DNA from: Clostridiales bacterium
GTDB lineage: Bacteria; Bacillota; Clostridia; Lachnospirales; Lachnospiraceae
Assembly: GCA_012520645.1 (NCBI GenBank)
Contig: JAAYNV010000055.1
Coordinates: 1-64,000, forward strand
Reading direction: 5' to 3'
Length of the DNA: 64,000 nt
The notes below the pieces were generated by a model, which saw nothing but the letters and a program-made list of their open reading frames with translations, did no database searches and was not told the origin of the DNA. The position numbers were made by a program, and so were the translations under genes. This document shows positions 54,785 to 62,671 of the stretch, one piece after another (position 1 is the first letter of the stretch; every line of letters begins with the position of its first letter).

Positions 54785-56146
54785 TTACAAATTTTTCTTT
54801 TTTATCCTTCTCCAGACTGCCAAAAAAGTAAGAAAATGCACGCTTGCCGTCAAAAACCAACTGACCGGATAAGACAGATATAAAACACGCTCGGTATGTA
54901 TATTTGTAAAAATTGTGGCAATCCATAAAAGTCTGAGACCACAGGCACCAAGCAGCGATACGATCATCGGCATAACCGAATAACCGATTCCGCGCAATGT
55001 CCCTACCATAACATCCATCATCCCACACAAAAAATAGAAACAGCAGATGACTGCCATCCGGTGCATGCCTGCCTCAATTACATGACTATCCTGCGAATAA
55101 ATGGATAAAAGCTGTCTGCCAAGCAAAAAAGCACCATTTCCAAGTACCAGTCCCACAAAAACAACCATTCCCTGACACCGAAGAAGAATCCCCGGAATCC
55201 TTTCTCTCTTTCCGGCTCCGTAGTTCTGGCTGACAAAAGTCAGTGCGGTCTGATACAACGCATTCATGGACACATAGACAAATCCCTCCAGATTAGCAGC
55301 TGCAGCGCTTCCCGCCATGACCGTCGAACCAAAGGAGTTGATGGAAGACTGTATGACAACATTTGACAGGGAAAAAATCGTACCTTGAATTCCCGCCGGA
55401 AGTCCGATCCGAAGAAGCTGCTTTACAATATCCCAATGTATCCTCAGATTCCGAAGTTCCAGATGGAGGCTGCCTTCCTCCTTCATCAAACACCATAACA
55501 CCAGGAAACCGGAGATATATTCCGATAACACAGTAGCAGTCGCGACACCGGCAACTCCCATATTTAGTCCGATCACAAACAAAAGATTGAGAAGAACATT
55601 CACGATGCCCGCAAAGAAAAGATAATACAATGGTCTTCTGGTATCTCCCGCCGCCCGCAGTATAGCACTGCCAAAATTATACAGCATAAGTGCCGGCATT
55701 CCCATAAAATAAATCCTGAGATATACCGTTGCAAGATCAATCACATCTGCCGGGGAAGCCATCCAGATAAGCAAAAGCCTTGCCATTCCAATTCCGAAAA
55801 AGGCCAGAAAGATACCGCTTAGCATGCTTAACAGAATGGAGGTATGTACCGTTTTTGCAATCCGTTCCTTTTCTCCTGCCCCCATAAAATGTGCCACTGA
55901 CACATTGACGCCTACTGACAGCCCGATAAAGAGATTCGTGAGCAGGTTGATCAAAGAACCAGTCGAACCAACGGCTGCAAGCGACTGGCTTCCCGCAAAA
56001 TTCCCTACCACAATTACATCCGCTGCATTAAACAAAAGCTGTAGCACACTGGATAGCATCAGAGGCAGTGTAAAAAGAAGAATCTTTCCAAACAACGGTC
56101 CCTCACACATGTCCATTGTGTATTGTTTCTCTTTTTTCTTTTGCAT
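54785..56146 (-). CDS. MATE family multidrug/Na+ antiporter
   Basis: A 453-residue membrane transporter with 12 predicted helices. It begins PLFGKILLFTLPLMLSSVLQLLFNAADVIVVG, the standard MATE start, with VATATVLSEYISGFLVL and GLPAGIQGTIFSLSNVVIQSSINSFG. Substrate unknown. I prefer the ATG at 56146 with GGGGG ahead; 56161 is also possible. Promoter at 56188-56216. Confidence 0.93.
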   Translation of the reverse strand: MQKKKEKQYTMDMCEGPLFGKILLFTLPLMLSSVLQLLFNAADVIVVGNFAGSQSLAAVGSTGSLINLLTNLFIGLSVGVNVSVAHFMGAGEKERIAKTVHTSILLSMLSGIFLAFFGIGMARLLLIWMASPADVIDLATVYLRIYFMGMPALMLYNFGSAILRAAGDTRRPLYYLFFAGIVNVLLNLLFVIGLNMGVAGVATATVLSEYISGFLVLWCLMKEEGSLHLELRNLRIHWDIVKQLLRIGLPAGIQGTIFSLSNVVIQSSINSFGSTVMAGSAAAANLEGFVYVSMNALYQTALTFVSQNYGAGKRERIPGILLRCQGMVVFVGLVLGNGAFLLGRQLLSIYSQDSHVIEAGMHRMAVICCFYFLCGMMDVMVGTLRGIGYSVMPMIVSLLGACGLRLLWIATIFTNIHTERVLYLSYPVSWFLTASVHFLTFLAVWRRIKKKNL

Positions 56147-56187
56147 TTTTCGTGCCCCCATGTCCGTTTTTCTTGATTTTAACTAAA

Positions 56188-56216
56188 ATTCTACATCATG
56201 AATCACTCTATTTCAA
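56188..56216 (-). promoter_or_regulatory. MATE gene promoter
   Basis: On the minus strand -35 TTGAAA (56211-56216), 17 bases, -10 TAGAAT (56188-56193). Confidence 0.55.
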
Positions 56217-56331
56217 ACTCAGAAGTAAAAAATATTGATTATCTTAAGTATGCTCTTTTTATTTCAAAAAGTCACACATTTTTTACAAATACAGTTCTAT
56301 TAAGATTCTTTTCGCAACAGTCTGCTCCCGT

Positions 56332-56360
56332 TTGACACCTTCCCTTTTGCCAACTATAAT
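56332..56360 (+). promoter_or_regulatory. SpoU methyltransferase promoter
   Basis: -35 TTGACA (56332-56337), 17 bases, -10 TATAAT (56355-56360): perfect consensus hexamers, 40 bases before the start codon. Confidence 0.85.
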
Positions 56361-56400
56361 GTTCCTTGAATAAAAAAGCAAACCCTCTTAAGGAGATTCT

Positions 56401-57234
56401 ATGTCTAATATCATCGAAATAACCGACTTTGAAGCACCGGAACTGGATGTCTATGCCCGTCTTACGGAAAGTCAGCTGCTCCATCTTTATGAACCGGAAA
56501 AGGGACTTTTCATTGCGGAAAGTCCCAAGGTCATCGAACGTGCCCTGGATGCCGGATATGTACCGGTTTCGTTTCTGGCAGAACGAAAGCATATCGCCAC
56601 ACAAGCGCAGGATATCATCACCCGTTGTGAGGATATCCCCGTTTATACTGCCGATTTCGACATACTTACCCGACTGACCGGTTTTAAACTGACCCGCGGC
56701 ATGCTCTGTGCCATGTGCCGCCCAACACTGCCTGATGCAGAAACGATATGTGCCGGTGCTCATCGGATCGCCGTACTGGAAAATATCATGAACCCCACCA
56801 ATATCGGCGCCATTTTCCGTTCTGCCGCAGCGCTGAACATCGACGCTGTATTGCTGACTCCGGCCTGCAGTGATCCCTTGTACCGGCGTGCTGTCCGGGT
56901 CAGCATGGGTACGGTATTCCAAATACCATGGACCTTCCTTGGAAATGACTCGAACGAATGGCCTAAACAGGGAATGAAACAGCTAAAAGAACTGGGCTTT
57001 AAGACCGCTGCCATGGCATTGAACGACAATTCCATCCCAATAGACGAACCAAGGCTTATGGCAGAAGAAAAGCTGGCTATTGTTTTAGGAACCGAGGGTG
57101 ACGGACTGACGGCATGCACGATTTCCAACTGTGATTACATCGTACGCATCCCGATGTCCCACGGTGTGGACTCTCTCAATGTTGCAGCTGCGAGTGCTGT
57201 GGCTTTCTGGCAGCTTTGCTCCCGGAAGCTATAA
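56401..57234 (+). CDS. RNA 2'-O-methyltransferase, SpoU/TrmH family
   Basis: A 277-residue SPOUT-class methyltransferase. The N-terminal part (to about 110) is the substrate-binding extension; the catalytic knot motifs are LENIMNPTNIGAIFRSAAAL, VLGTEGDGL and IPMSHGVDSLNVAAASAVAFWQL. It modifies ribose in rRNA or tRNA; the target is not determined. AAGGAG precedes the ATG. It and the MATE gene lie between spoIVB and the Spo0A-like gene, interrupting the usual spoIVB-spo0A pair. Confidence 0.92.
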   Translation: MSNIIEITDFEAPELDVYARLTESQLLHLYEPEKGLFIAESPKVIERALDAGYVPVSFLAERKHIATQAQDIITRCEDIPVYTADFDILTRLTGFKLTRGMLCAMCRPTLPDAETICAGAHRIAVLENIMNPTNIGAIFRSAAALNIDAVLLTPACSDPLYRRAVRVSMGTVFQIPWTFLGNDSNEWPKQGMKQLKELGFKTAAMALNDNSIPIDEPRLMAEEKLAIVLGTEGDGLTACTISNCDYIVRIPMSHGVDSLNVAAASAVAFWQLCSRKL

Positions 57235-57244
57235 AATCAAAAAA

Positions 57245-57287
57245 GCAGATAATACAATTGCCTTGTTAAGCCTTGTAATATCTGCTC
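57245..57287 (+). terminator. Bidirectional terminator
   Basis: Stem of about 13 pairs AGCAGATAATACAA with TTGTAATATCTGCT, A tract before and TTTTTT after; shared by the SpoU gene (+) and spoIVB (-). Confidence 0.8.
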
Positions 57288-57291
57288 TTTT

Positions 57292-58614
57292 TTAATTATG
57301 CTCCAACATATTCTCGATAAAAATCCCATATCCTTTGGTTGGGTCGTTTACAAATACATGCGTTACTGCACCCACAATCCGTCCATTTTGAAGAATGGGT
57401 GAGCCGCTCATTCCCTGTACGATTCCTCCTGTCAATCCTAACAGCTTTTCATCCGTGATACGCAGTACGATTCCACGATTCACATCCTCCTTATCCAGAT
57501 GCACCTCTTCAATTTCCACCCGGTAGTGTTCCGGTTTTCCGGTAACGGAACAGATGATTTCCGCTTCACCCTCCTCAATCTCCTGCTTGAGTCCGATTTC
57601 TACGGGAGTCTCTCCGGCCGCACGTGTCAGTTCCTCACTTCCCATACCAAAAATGCCCTGCACGGTATTACAGTCAATACTGCCAAGTTTCCGCTTCGGG
57701 CTATAATCAATAATTCCGGTCAGTTCTCCCGGCGAACCATTCTCTCCCTTTCGAATGCCTACAATTTCTGTCTCGTAAAGACTTCCACTCTCCACATCCA
57801 TTAAAGTACTTGTATCAATATCATTAATTCCATGTCCGAGCGCTCCAAAGCTTCCGTCATTCTGCAAATAAGTCAGTGTCCCTACTCCCTGCGCATTTTC
57901 CCGTATCCATACGCCAATCTTATACTCCCCGTTCCGGGTAAGTTCCGGTTCCACCTTTACATCAAAGACTTCTTCTCCCCGCTTTACCGTCAGTATCATT
58001 TCCTGTCCGTTACTGTTAGATACCGCATCCATAAATTCCTGTTTTCCTGTCACTTCCTCTCCGTCTGCCTTTAAAATATAATCTCCCGAACGCAGGATTC
58101 CCTCAGACGGCTTTTCACTCTGTCCGCTCATTCCTGCAAATTCTCCCGTTCCAAGCACTAACACCCCATGCGTCTTTACATAAATACCCACCGGAAGCCC
58201 GGCCGGCACGACAGCCTCCTCCTCAATAACCTGAATATCCACATTTTTAAACGGAAGCACTCCAAACAGCTTTAACTCCATGACATACTGTGCCATATTC
58301 TCCCCTGACACAAAGGTAACCGGACCGTCTAAAAAAACCGAATTCTTAGCGGCAACAACATTCTGCGTTTCCAAAACAGCCTTGACCTCCCCCTCTTTCT
58401 TCTCTGCCGGATAAATCCGGCCGGAAGCAGGCACATGAAATTCCATACTCTGCACCGCGCTTTTATGAATCCTGATATGTTCCGGCACCCGGTTCCACCA
58501 TGAGTGATATACTACTGCTGAAAGCATCAGAAAACTGCTGATTGATATTGTATACAAAAACTGCAGATAGATTTTCCGTTTCTGCGGATCCATCCAATCT
58601 TTTCCTCTTTTCAT
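57292..58614 (-). CDS. spoIVB: SpoIVB serine peptidase (S55)
   Basis: A 440-residue forespore-secreted protease that triggers pro-sigma-K processing. N-terminal membrane helix (about 15-37), PDZ domain (about 100-185) and S55 peptidase domain with GHGINDIDTSTL around the catalytic His and Ser405 in GMSGSPI. The start at 58614 (MKRGKDWMDPQKRK) excludes a basic leader without ribosome site. Follows recN in the operon, as in B. subtilis. Confidence 0.94.
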   Translation of the reverse strand: MKRGKDWMDPQKRKIYLQFLYTISISSFLMLSAVVYHSWWNRVPEHIRIHKSAVQSMEFHVPASGRIYPAEKKEGEVKAVLETQNVVAAKNSVFLDGPVTFVSGENMAQYVMELKLFGVLPFKNVDIQVIEEEAVVPAGLPVGIYVKTHGVLVLGTGEFAGMSGQSEKPSEGILRSGDYILKADGEEVTGKQEFMDAVSNSNGQEMILTVKRGEEVFDVKVEPELTRNGEYKIGVWIRENAQGVGTLTYLQNDGSFGALGHGINDIDTSTLMDVESGSLYETEIVGIRKGENGSPGELTGIIDYSPKRKLGSIDCNTVQGIFGMGSEELTRAAGETPVEIGLKQEIEEGEAEIICSVTGKPEHYRVEIEEVHLDKEDVNRGIVLRITDEKLLGLTGGIVQGMSGSPILQNGRIVGAVTHVFVNDPTKGYGIFIENMLEHN

Positions 58615-58662
58615 TGTAAACCTGCCCCTTTCCCATTGTATGAAATATGAAACAAAATGCAA

Positions 58663-58697
58663 AAAAAGAACATGCACATCATGTGAATGTCCTTTTT
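58663..58697 (-). terminator. Terminator after recN
   Basis: A long hairpin: AAAAAGGACAT paired with ATGTTCTTTTT (one G-U) enclosing CACATGATGTG, with the T tract on the minus strand. It would separate recN from spoIVB, so spoIVB probably has its own promoter. Confidence 0.8.
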
Positions 58698-58738
58698 AGT
58701 ATGTGACTTCCGGTTTACTTTTACTATAGCAATTCCTG

Positions 58739-60427
58739 TCAGCTTTTCTGTTTTACGCTTTCTGCCTGCCTTTTTAACTCCCTGGCATTATCCAAAACCT
58801 TCTCTGTCATTTCCACACCACCTAAAAGTCTGGAAATCTCCTCCAGCTCCTCGCTCTCATTCAATTTTCGGATATCGGTTGTGGTACTTCCCTCTGCCGC
58901 AGTCTTTTCAATCGCAAAATGAGTGTCCGCCATTGCCGCAATCTGCGGAAGGTGGGTGATACAGATAACCTGATGTTTCTTTCCGATCACTGCCAGCTTT
59001 TCTGATACCTTCCATGCAGTACGTCCGCTGATTCCAGCATCAATCTCATCAAAAATCATGGTCGGTATTGCATCTTTGTCCGCAAGCACTGTTTTTAATG
59101 CCAGCATAATTCTGGAAAGCTCACCTCCGCTGGCTACATTAGCAAGCGGCTTTAACGGCTCTCCTGGATTTGTGGAAATCATAAATTCCACATCATTTTT
59201 ACCCTCTTTTGTATAATTTGAAAGCTCCGTTACCTGAATTGTAAACTGTACATCCAGAAAATTCAAATCAAGCAGTGCTGCCGTCATACGCGCCGTCAGT
59301 TCCACTGCAGCTCTTCTGCGTTCTTCCCCGGCCTGTTCGCAAAGTTGATTCAGTATCTGCTCCTCCTCCCGGATCACAGCCTCCAGTCTCTCCTTATATG
59401 CCGCATAATCCGAAAGCATCTCACACTGTTTGCAAATATTTTCTTTTTCCGCACGAATATCCTCATAGGTGGAACCATACTTATCCTTCAGGCGGTTCCA
59501 TACATTTAGTCTCTCTTCCGTCTCATGAAAATCCTGTTCATCAAATTCCAGTTCGGAGAGATAATCAGACAACTCCCTGTTAAAATCATTTAACAAACCA
59601 TCAATCTGTGTCAGCTGATCGGTAAGTTCTCCGGCACGTTCATCATACTGCACGATGGAAGAAAGCTCCCGCACCGCCCGTCCGATATTTTCACCTGCCC
59701 CTTCCGTCTGCTCGTATCCGGTCAAATGGTAGGCATTTCCTGCCGCCTCTGCAATTCTTCTGGCATTTGACATTCTTCGGTATGCCGTTTCCAGTTCCTC
59801 ATCCTCTCCCTGTCTCAAATCCGCTTTTTCAATTTCTTCCAGTTCAAAGGTAAGTAAGGACAGCTCTCTCTGCCGTTCTCTTTCATCCGCATTACTCTCT
59901 GTAAGTTCTGCCGATGTCTTCTGCCATTTATTATAATGCTCTCTTATTTTTTCTTTTATTCCTTTTAACTTTTCGCCGGCAAATTCATCCAGAATTTCAA
60001 AATGCTTCCTTTTATTCAAAAGGGACTGATGCTCGTGCTGTCCGTGTATATCCACAAGCACCCCTGCCAACTCCTGTACCTGTTTCACACTAACCGTCTC
60101 GCCATTAAATCGGCATACACTGCGCGTGGGCATGATCCTTCTGGACAATAGCACCTCGCCATCCTCTTCTACCGGAAGCTCCATGTTTCTAAGTTTTTCC
60201 AAAGTTTCCCTGTTTTCAATATGAAATGCCAGTTCCACCAAAGCATATTCTGCTCCGTTTCGTATCAGTTCCTTATCTGCCCTGCCTCCCAGCGCAAGAG
60301 AAATAGAACCGATGATAATGGATTTTCCGGCTCCTGTTTCTCCGGTCAGAATATTCAGATTTTCTCCGAACCATACTTCCGTCTCCTGGATCAGTGCCAG
60401 GTTTTTCACATGTAAGCTCACCAGCAT
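58739..60427 (-). CDS. recN: DNA repair protein RecN
   Basis: A 562-residue SMC-like ATPase. N-terminal Walker A GETGAGKSIIIG (about 30-41), two coiled-coil arms, and C-terminal signature LANVASGGELSRIMLALK with Walker B PTMIFDEIDAGISG. Acts early at double-strand breaks. 3 bases after argR. Confidence 0.97.
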   Translation of the reverse strand: MLVSLHVKNLALIQETEVWFGENLNILTGETGAGKSIIIGSISLALGGRADKELIRNGAEYALVELAFHIENRETLEKLRNMELPVEEDGEVLLSRRIMPTRSVCRFNGETVSVKQVQELAGVLVDIHGQHEHQSLLNKRKHFEILDEFAGEKLKGIKEKIREHYNKWQKTSAELTESNADERERQRELSLLTFELEEIEKADLRQGEDEELETAYRRMSNARRIAEAAGNAYHLTGYEQTEGAGENIGRAVRELSSIVQYDERAGELTDQLTQIDGLLNDFNRELSDYLSELEFDEQDFHETEERLNVWNRLKDKYGSTYEDIRAEKENICKQCEMLSDYAAYKERLEAVIREEEQILNQLCEQAGEERRRAAVELTARMTAALLDLNFLDVQFTIQVTELSNYTKEGKNDVEFMISTNPGEPLKPLANVASGGELSRIMLALKTVLADKDAIPTMIFDEIDAGISGRTAWKVSEKLAVIGKKHQVICITHLPQIAAMADTHFAIEKTAAEGSTTTDIRKLNESEELEEISRLLGGVEMTEKVLDNARELKRQAESVKQKS

Positions 60428-60430
60428 ATT

Positions 60431-60883
60431 TTATCCCTCTAACATCTGCTCTAATTTGGAAATGACCACATCCGCTTCCTCCGTGGAATGTGTAGCCGCC
60501 ATAATCGTATCATCTCCTGCAATACAACCTACGATCTCTTCAAATTTCATGGCATCCAGTGCAGCTGCAACTGCCATCGCCATACCTGATACGGTCTTTA
60601 CCACCAAAAGATTCTGAGCCCGTTCCATAGATACCAGCCCATCCTTTAAAATACGAACGAACTTTGCACTTAAATGGCTGTCATCCTGTCGAAATACCAC
60701 ATATCGATTGCCGCCTTCTCCGGAAGGCACCTTGGACAGCTTCAGATCCCTAATATCTCTGGATACGGTTGCCTGCGTTACGTGAAAACCAGCCTCCCTG
60801 AGTTTTTCTGCCAGTTCCTCCTGGGTCCCGATACTGTACTTTTCCACCAACTGCACGATTACACTGTGTCTTTTCTCCTTCAT
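60431..60883 (-). CDS. argR: Arginine repressor ArgR/AhrC
   Basis: A 150-residue hexameric regulator. N-terminal winged helix (IGTQEELAEKL, VTQATVSRDIRDLKLSKV) and C-terminal arginine-binding domain with VGCIAGDDTIM. Controls arginine synthesis and catabolism, and in B. subtilis sits with recN and spoIVB as here. AGGGCAGGAAC precedes the ATG at 60883. Confidence 0.95.
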   Translation of the reverse strand: MKEKRHSVIVQLVEKYSIGTQEELAEKLREAGFHVTQATVSRDIRDLKLSKVPSGEGGNRYVVFRQDDSHLSAKFVRILKDGLVSMERAQNLLVVKTVSGMAMAVAAALDAMKFEEIVGCIAGDDTIMAATHSTEEADVVISKLEQMLEG

Positions 60884-60911
60884 GTTCCTGCCCTTTCTGT
60901 AAAACGACTCC

Positions 60912-61769
60912 CTATACACCTGTGCCACTCAGTTTTTTATGCAATGTCTCCAAAAAACTGCCGCTGTTTATCTTCATAATCCGGGTTTCCTTTTCTGAAC
61001 GTCTGACCACAATCCGGTCTCCGGTATATAAAATAATCTGTTTACTGCCGTCAAAGTTGACCTCTACCTGCTGTCTGCATCCATCCTTTCCGGCCGCAAT
61101 CTCAATCTCAATCCGATCTTCTGCCGAAAGCACAATGCTGCGGGAACCAAATGTATGCGGACAGATCGGGGTCAGAAGCAAAAGCTTTGCTCCCGGCTCC
61201 ACAATCGGTCCCCCTGCCGACAAATTGTATCCGGTTGATCCTGTCGGTGTGGAAACAATAATTCCATCCGCATTATAGCTGTTCAGAAACTGTCCGTTGA
61301 CAAAAATATGGTAATGTATAATCTGAAAATTACCGCTTCTGGTTACAATCACATCATTCAGTGCGTAGTCCTCATCCACGGTTTTTCCGTCCCGAACCAC
61401 ACTGCCCTCTACCATCATCCGGTGTTCAATTTCAAACTGCCCGTCTAACAGTTTTGGAAGAACCTCTTTGATCCCGCTCTTTTCAATCTCTGTCAAATAA
61501 CCGAGACTTCCCAGATTCACTCCCAAAAGCGGAATATCTTTATCCACAATATCTCTCGCTGCCTGCAGGAGCGTTCCATCTCCTCCCAGCACAAGGATAC
61601 AGTCCGTATCATCCGGAATTTCCTTTGCATCCGTATAATGTCCGGATGTTTCCTCCGTAAACTGCACCATACATGTTTTCCCATGCTCTTCCAGATAATT
61701 CTGTATAAAACATGTTGTTTTGAGCCCCGGATCTTTGGGGCGGTTTGTTATGATACAAAAATGCTCCAT
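60912..61769 (-). CDS. nadK: NAD kinase
   Basis: A 285-residue kinase converting NAD to NADP. Motifs: VLGGDGTLLQAARD (about 60-73), GVNLGSLGYLTEIEK, LNDVIVTR, TPTGSTGYNLSAGGPIVEP. GAGGATG lies before the ATG at 61769, 10 bases after tlyA. The position between tlyA and argR is common in Clostridia. Confidence 0.96.
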   Translation of the reverse strand: MEHFCIITNRPKDPGLKTTCFIQNYLEEHGKTCMVQFTEETSGHYTDAKEIPDDTDCILVLGGDGTLLQAARDIVDKDIPLLGVNLGSLGYLTEIEKSGIKEVLPKLLDGQFEIEHRMMVEGSVVRDGKTVDEDYALNDVIVTRSGNFQIIHYHIFVNGQFLNSYNADGIIVSTPTGSTGYNLSAGGPIVEPGAKLLLLTPICPHTFGSRSIVLSAEDRIEIEIAAGKDGCRQQVEVNFDGSKQIILYTGDRIVVRRSEKETRIMKINSGSFLETLHKKLSGTGV

Positions 61770-61779
61770 CTTATCATCC

Positions 61780-62622
61780 TCAGTGATGCCCTGCCGTATT
61801 TGCCAGTGTTTCATGCGCCTGCTGCACTGTTGCATGGATCAGTTCTGCCAGTTCTTCTTCCGAAATATGCCTGTTTTCTTCCGGCTCTGCTTTCTGCAGA
61901 TACAGAAGATACTCGATATTTCCCTCCGGTCCCTTAATCGGAGAAAAGGAAAGTGCCAGAATATCAAAACCGCTCTCATAGGCAAAGCCTGTCACTCGCT
62001 CAATCACTTCTCTATGTATCTGCGGTTCTCTGACGACACCATTCTTGCCGACCTTTTCCCTTCCGGCTTCAAACTGCGGTTTAATCAGGCAGACCATCTG
62101 TCCATCCGCCTTCAACAGATTATGTGCGGGTGGCAGAATTTTATCCAGCGAAATAAAAGACACATCCACCGAAACAAAATCCAGTTCATCCGAAATATCT
62201 TCCCGCACCATATAACGGAAATTCGTCTTTTCCATACATACTACGCGTTCGTCATTTCTAAGCTTCCAGTCTAACTGTCCACTGCCCACATCCACGGAAT
62301 AGACCTTGACCGCTCCGTTCTGGAGCATACAATCCGTAAATCCTCCCGTAGATGCCCCGATATCCATACAGATTTTTCCTTCCAGGGAAAGTGCAAACTC
62401 CGTAACCGCCTTTTCTAACTTGAGCCCGCCTCTGCTGACATACCGAAGCGTATGTCCCTTCACCTCAAGCGATTTGATTTTCTCCTCTGCAAACATTGTT
62501 CCGGCTTTATCCTCACGCTGTCCGTTGACAAACACATTTCCTGCCATAATGATTGCCTTGGCTTTTTCTCTGGATTGCGCATAACCGTTTTTTACAAGAA
62601 GTACATCCAGTCTCTCTTTCAT
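61780..62622 (-). CDS. tlyA: TlyA-family rRNA 2'-O-methyltransferase
   Basis: A 280-residue protein. N-terminal S4 RNA-binding domain (ERLDVLLVKNGYAQSREKAKA), then an FtsJ/RrmJ-like methyltransferase domain with KICMDIGASTGGFTDCML (SAM site), VDVGSGQLDWKLR and VSFISLDKILPP. Methylates ribosomal cytidine in TlyA family members. A C-terminal acidic tail follows. Between dxs and nadK. Confidence 0.95.
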   Translation of the reverse strand: MKERLDVLLVKNGYAQSREKAKAIIMAGNVFVNGQREDKAGTMFAEEKIKSLEVKGHTLRYVSRGGLKLEKAVTEFALSLEGKICMDIGASTGGFTDCMLQNGAVKVYSVDVGSGQLDWKLRNDERVVCMEKTNFRYMVREDISDELDFVSVDVSFISLDKILPPAHNLLKADGQMVCLIKPQFEAGREKVGKNGVVREPQIHREVIERVTGFAYESGFDILALSFSPIKGPEGNIEYLLYLQKAEPEENRHISEEELAELIHATVQQAHETLANTAGHH

Positions 62623-62671
62623 AAAATACTGAACCTTTCCTTTTTATGCCTTATCCGGCCTGGAGCTCTCC

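Noticed and set aside
58615..58662. Forespore sigma-F/G promoter for spoIVB
   Set aside because: A CATACAAT element is visible but no -35 at acceptable spacing, so I do not annotate it.
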